DNA of 16,385 bases from Flavobacterium psychrophilum (GTDB lineage Bacteria; Bacteroidota; Bacteroidia; Flavobacteriales; Flavobacteriaceae): the NCBI GenBank assembly GCA_945866505.1, contig CAMBHH010000069.1, positions 1 to 16,385 on the forward strand, in the 5' to 3' direction. The notes below the pieces were generated by a model. It worked only from the letters and a program-made list of their open reading frames with translations. It was not told the DNA's origin and did not search any database. Below, piece by piece: positions 13,969 to 16,385 of this stretch. Position numbers and translations under genes: made by a program. The number at the start of each line of letters is the position of its first letter. Position 1 is the first letter of the stretch.

Positions 13969-16385
13969 ATGATAAAAAAAATTTCTTTAGCAGTACTTGC
14001 TTTTTTGTTGTTTTCATTAAGTAGTGAAGCAAAATCAAGTAGTATCGCACCATCAATTTCAATGATAGGTGATGCGGTCAGTGGATGGAGTACCGATGTT
14101 GCGATGAGTTCAACAGATGGTGTAAATTTTACGTTGGAAAATTTTACCTTTAATAATGGGGGTGCTAAATTTAGACAAGATTCAAGTTGGAGTAATAACT
14201 GGGGGTCAAATGATTTTCCTTCGGGGACTAGCACTTCAAATGGAAATAATATTCCTGTTACTCTAGGAACATATAATGTTGCTTTTAATATAACAACCGG
14301 TGCTTTTAGTTTCACAAGCGTTGTAAACTATGATGCAATTAGCATTTCAGGAACAGCTGGTCCAGGATCTAATTCCGATGTTTCAATGATTACTGGTGAT
14401 GGAATTAATTATTTCCTTTCTCAATATACATTGAATTCTGGAACACTTGTGTTTAGAAAAGATAATTCTTCAACAACAACTTGGGGATCTGCAAGTTTCC
14501 CTACTGGAACTGCTACACAAGGTGGTTCGGAAATTATAGTTTCACCTGGAACTTATGACATAATGTTCAACAAAGCTACTGGTGCTTATAGTTTTACTTT
14601 TGGTACAATTGGCATAATTGGAAGCGGAACGGCTGGCGGTTGGAATACAGACACTTTAATGAGTACTACTGATGGAGTAAACTACACACTTGATGCTGCA
14701 GTTTTAACCGTCGGAGAACTTAAATTTAGAAGGAATCAAGCATGGACAGTTTCTTGGGGAGGTTCAGGTTTTCCTACAGGAACTGCAACTTTAACTGGAG
14801 GCAATATTCCTGTTAGTGCTGGAATTTATTCTATTTCATTTAATACAAAAACAGGGGCATATACTTTCACCTCTGGTTATCCTGTAGTTAGTCTTTTTCA
14901 AACTGGCGGAACTGACATCAATTTTTTTACTACTGATGGAGAAAATTATTTTTTAAATAATTATTCTATCAGTGCAGGAGATTATATTTTCCGTCAATCT
15001 GGTACAAATATAAATGCATGGGGAGCTAATTCATTTCCTTCCGGAATTGCGACTCTTGGAGGTGCTGCAATTCCAGTTTTAGCTGGAGATTATAATATTA
15101 TGTTCAATAAAGTTACAGGTGTATTTAGTTTTAATTACCTTTCAATTGGAGTGATTGGGAGCGCAACGCCTAGTGGCTGGGACGCAAACACAAATTTGAC
15201 CACAGAAGATGGTGTAAATTATAAATTATCAGGTTTGACATTAGGTCTAGGAGAGCTAAAATTTCGTCAAGGAAATTCGTGGGATGTCAATTGGGGAGGT
15301 AGTTCTTTTCCTGGAGGAACCTCAAACCAAGGTGGCTCTAATATTGTAGTTTCTAAGGCATCAAATTTTACTGTAACATTCAATAAATCAACGGGAGCAT
15401 ATCATTTTTATGATGAAGTAAATCTTGATGCACCTTCTGCAGTAAATTTATGTAAAGGTTCCGTTGTTTCCTCTTTATCTCGATCTGTTTTTGCAGTACC
15501 TGGGAGTGTTGTAAAATGGTATACCGTTGCTTCGGGAGGAAAAGCTTCACTTATAGCTCCTTCACCTGCAACTTCTATAGTAGGTACTAAAACGCATTAT
15601 GTATCACAAACTATAGGTGGTATTGAAGGGCCTCGAGTTACAATGGCGGTAAACGTAATGGCTATACCGACTGAGGTACTAGGTGCAATATCTAGCAACA
15701 CAGCAGGTACAACAGCAGGAACATTCGCCGCAGCAACTTTAGCGGTTGGTCCATTTGTTGGAACAACAACAACAGTTTCATATAGGGTACCTGAATTTGT
15801 AGGAAGTGATTCTTATTATTGGACCGTACCCGCAGGTGTTAGAATTGTTGGACAAGCTGAGGGAACAAGAACAGTAACTCAAACGGGAGCGAATGCCAAC
15901 GTTTTAAACGTTAATTTTAATGCTATTGCAGCAGGAGTAGGATCAGTAGGAGCAATAACAGTACATGCACAAAATGCAAATGGTTGTAATGGTACTGCAA
16001 AATCTGTAACCATATCAAAAGTATTACCAACTGCGCCAACAGCAATTGTAATGAACGACCTTTCTTTGCCAACGCCTATAAGTGGTATCCCAACAGCGGT
16101 GACATCGTTTGCAAAATATATGGGCACAAATACAGTGTTAAGACTAACAGCAACCCCATCCGCGACAGCAACTTCTTACCAATGGGAGTTACCAGAAGGA
16201 GTAAACCAATTATCAGGAGGAACAACCAATGTAATTACAGTTAATTTTGCTGGAGTTACAAGCGCAAACACACATAATTTTAATACAACAGCCGCTACAC
16301 CAGTATCGACCAATGTTTTAAGAATAGGCGTAAAAGCGGTAAACGGGGTAGGAGTTTCAACAACTTCTAATACTGCCCTTGTAAA
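13969..16385 (+). CDS. Large secreted surface protein: five SusE/SusF-like repeats, then Ig-like and PKD-like modules (3' end outside window)
   Basis: 805 codons are open to the right edge. Residues 1-22 form a Sec signal peptide (MIKKISLAVLAFLLFSLSSEA) with no lipobox cysteine, so unlike true SusE/SusF it is not a lipoprotein. Five repeats of about 90 residues follow (about 29-117, 123-211, 214-302, 304-390, 392-481). Their shared pattern is DG.NY.L, FR, WG...FP.GT, then GTY...FN..TGAYSF, close to the binding domains of SusE/SusF outer-membrane glycan proteins. Residues about 484-563 are an Ig-like module of the type seen in Bacteroidota gliding and adhesin proteins (C495, VVKWYTVASGG, THYVSQ). 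Residues 596-684 and 688-795 are two PKD-like modules (SYYWTVPAG, SYQWELPEG, NVITVNF). A type IX sorting domain at the C-terminus is expected but lies outside. Glycan binding or adhesion is inferred. No susC/susD gene is adjacent. Confidence 0.9.
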   Translation, partial: MIKKISLAVLAFLLFSLSSEAKSSSIAPSISMIGDAVSGWSTDVAMSSTDGVNFTLENFTFNNGGAKFRQDSSWSNNWGSNDFPSGTSTSNGNNIPVTLGTYNVAFNITTGAFSFTSVVNYDAISISGTAGPGSNSDVSMITGDGINYFLSQYTLNSGTLVFRKDNSSTTTWGSASFPTGTATQGGSEIIVSPGTYDIMFNKATGAYSFTFGTIGIIGSGTAGGWNTDTLMSTTDGVNYTLDAAVLTVGELKFRRNQAWTVSWGGSGFPTGTATLTGGNIPVSAGIYSISFNTKTGAYTFTSGYPVVSLFQTGGTDINFFTTDGENYFLNNYSISAGDYIFRQSGTNINAWGANSFPSGIATLGGAAIPVLAGDYNIMFNKVTGVFSFNYLSIGVIGSATPSGWDANTNLTTEDGVNYKLSGLTLGLGELKFRQGNSWDVNWGGSSFPGGTSNQGGSNIVVSKASNFTVTFNKSTGAYHFYDEVNLDAPSAVNLCKGSVVSSLSRSVFAVPGSVVKWYTVASGGKASLIAPSPATSIVGTKTHYVSQTIGGIEGPRVTMAVNVMAIPTEVLGAISSNTAGTTAGTFAAATLAVGPFVGTTTTVSYRVPEFVGSDSYYWTVPAGVRIVGQAEGTRTVTQTGANANVLNVNFNAIAAGVGSVGAITVHAQNANGCNGTAKSVTISKVLPTAPTAIVMNDLSLPTPISGIPTAVTSFAKYMGTNTVLRLTATPSATATSYQWELPEGVNQLSGGTTNVITVNFAGVTSANTHNFNTTAATPVSTNVLRIGVKAVNGVGVSTTSNTALV

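Noticed and set aside
13953..14315. 120-codon minus-strand frame at the start of the surface-protein gene
   Set aside because: It overlaps the signal peptide and first SusE-like repeat, which are clearly coding on the plus strand.
1..16385. Insertion sequence, prophage, tRNA or rRNA
   Set aside because: No transposase or integrase frame, no terminal inverted repeats with target duplications, and no cloverleaf or rRNA-like sequence found by eye.

Overview
The window is AT-rich chromosomal DNA from a member of the Bacteroidota, most likely Flavobacterium or a close relative in the Flavobacteriaceae. This rests on the gene families and gene order (pyrB / small STAS-like protein / rnz / pdxH; a coiled-coil protein next to nif3; lpxK overlapping a purine nucleoside phosphorylase), on several TANNTTTG promoter -7 boxes, on weak or absent Shine-Dalgarno sequences, and on a secreted protein with SusE/SusF-like, Ig-like and PKD-like domains of Bacteroidota type.

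Layout. 1-3126 (+): 3' part of pyrB (pyrimidine synthesis), a small STAS-like protein of unknown role, rnz (tRNA 3' processing) and pdxH (vitamin B6 salvage). The spacer before rnz carries two families of short tandem repeats. 3127-3516 is a gene-free spacer with a strong hairpin terminator. 3517-4770 (+): a nucleoside permease of the NupG/XapB type. It faces a minus-strand group running from about 11222 down to 4943: nif3-like protein, coiled-coil protein of the zinc-ribbon (CT398) family without its cysteines, two tandem terminators, alpha/beta hydrolase, RluF-type pseudouridine synthase, an orphan membrane hybrid histidine kinase, and a possible 41-residue ORF.

11303-13112 (+): lpxK (lipid A 4'-kinase), divergent from nif3 and overlapping a trimeric-type purine nucleoside phosphorylase. 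13113-13968 is an 856-base spacer with a possible small minus-strand ORF and a perfect 28-bp dyad. 13969 to the right edge (+): the first 805 codons of a large secreted surface protein with five SusE/SusF-like repeats in an A-B-A-B-A order, then one Ig-like and two PKD-like modules; its C-terminus lies outside the window.

Most of the window is housekeeping: nucleotide supply and salvage (pyrB, nucleoside permease, purine nucleoside phosphorylase), RNA maturation (rnz, RluF), cofactor salvage (pdxH) and envelope lipid (lpxK). The least ordinary parts are the surface protein at the right end, the cysteine-free zinc-ribbon homologue, the phosphorylase with Asp at a base-specificity position, and several intergenic repeats. 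No mobile element, CRISPR array, tRNA or rRNA was seen. I found no clear evidence of a wholly new multi-gene system.
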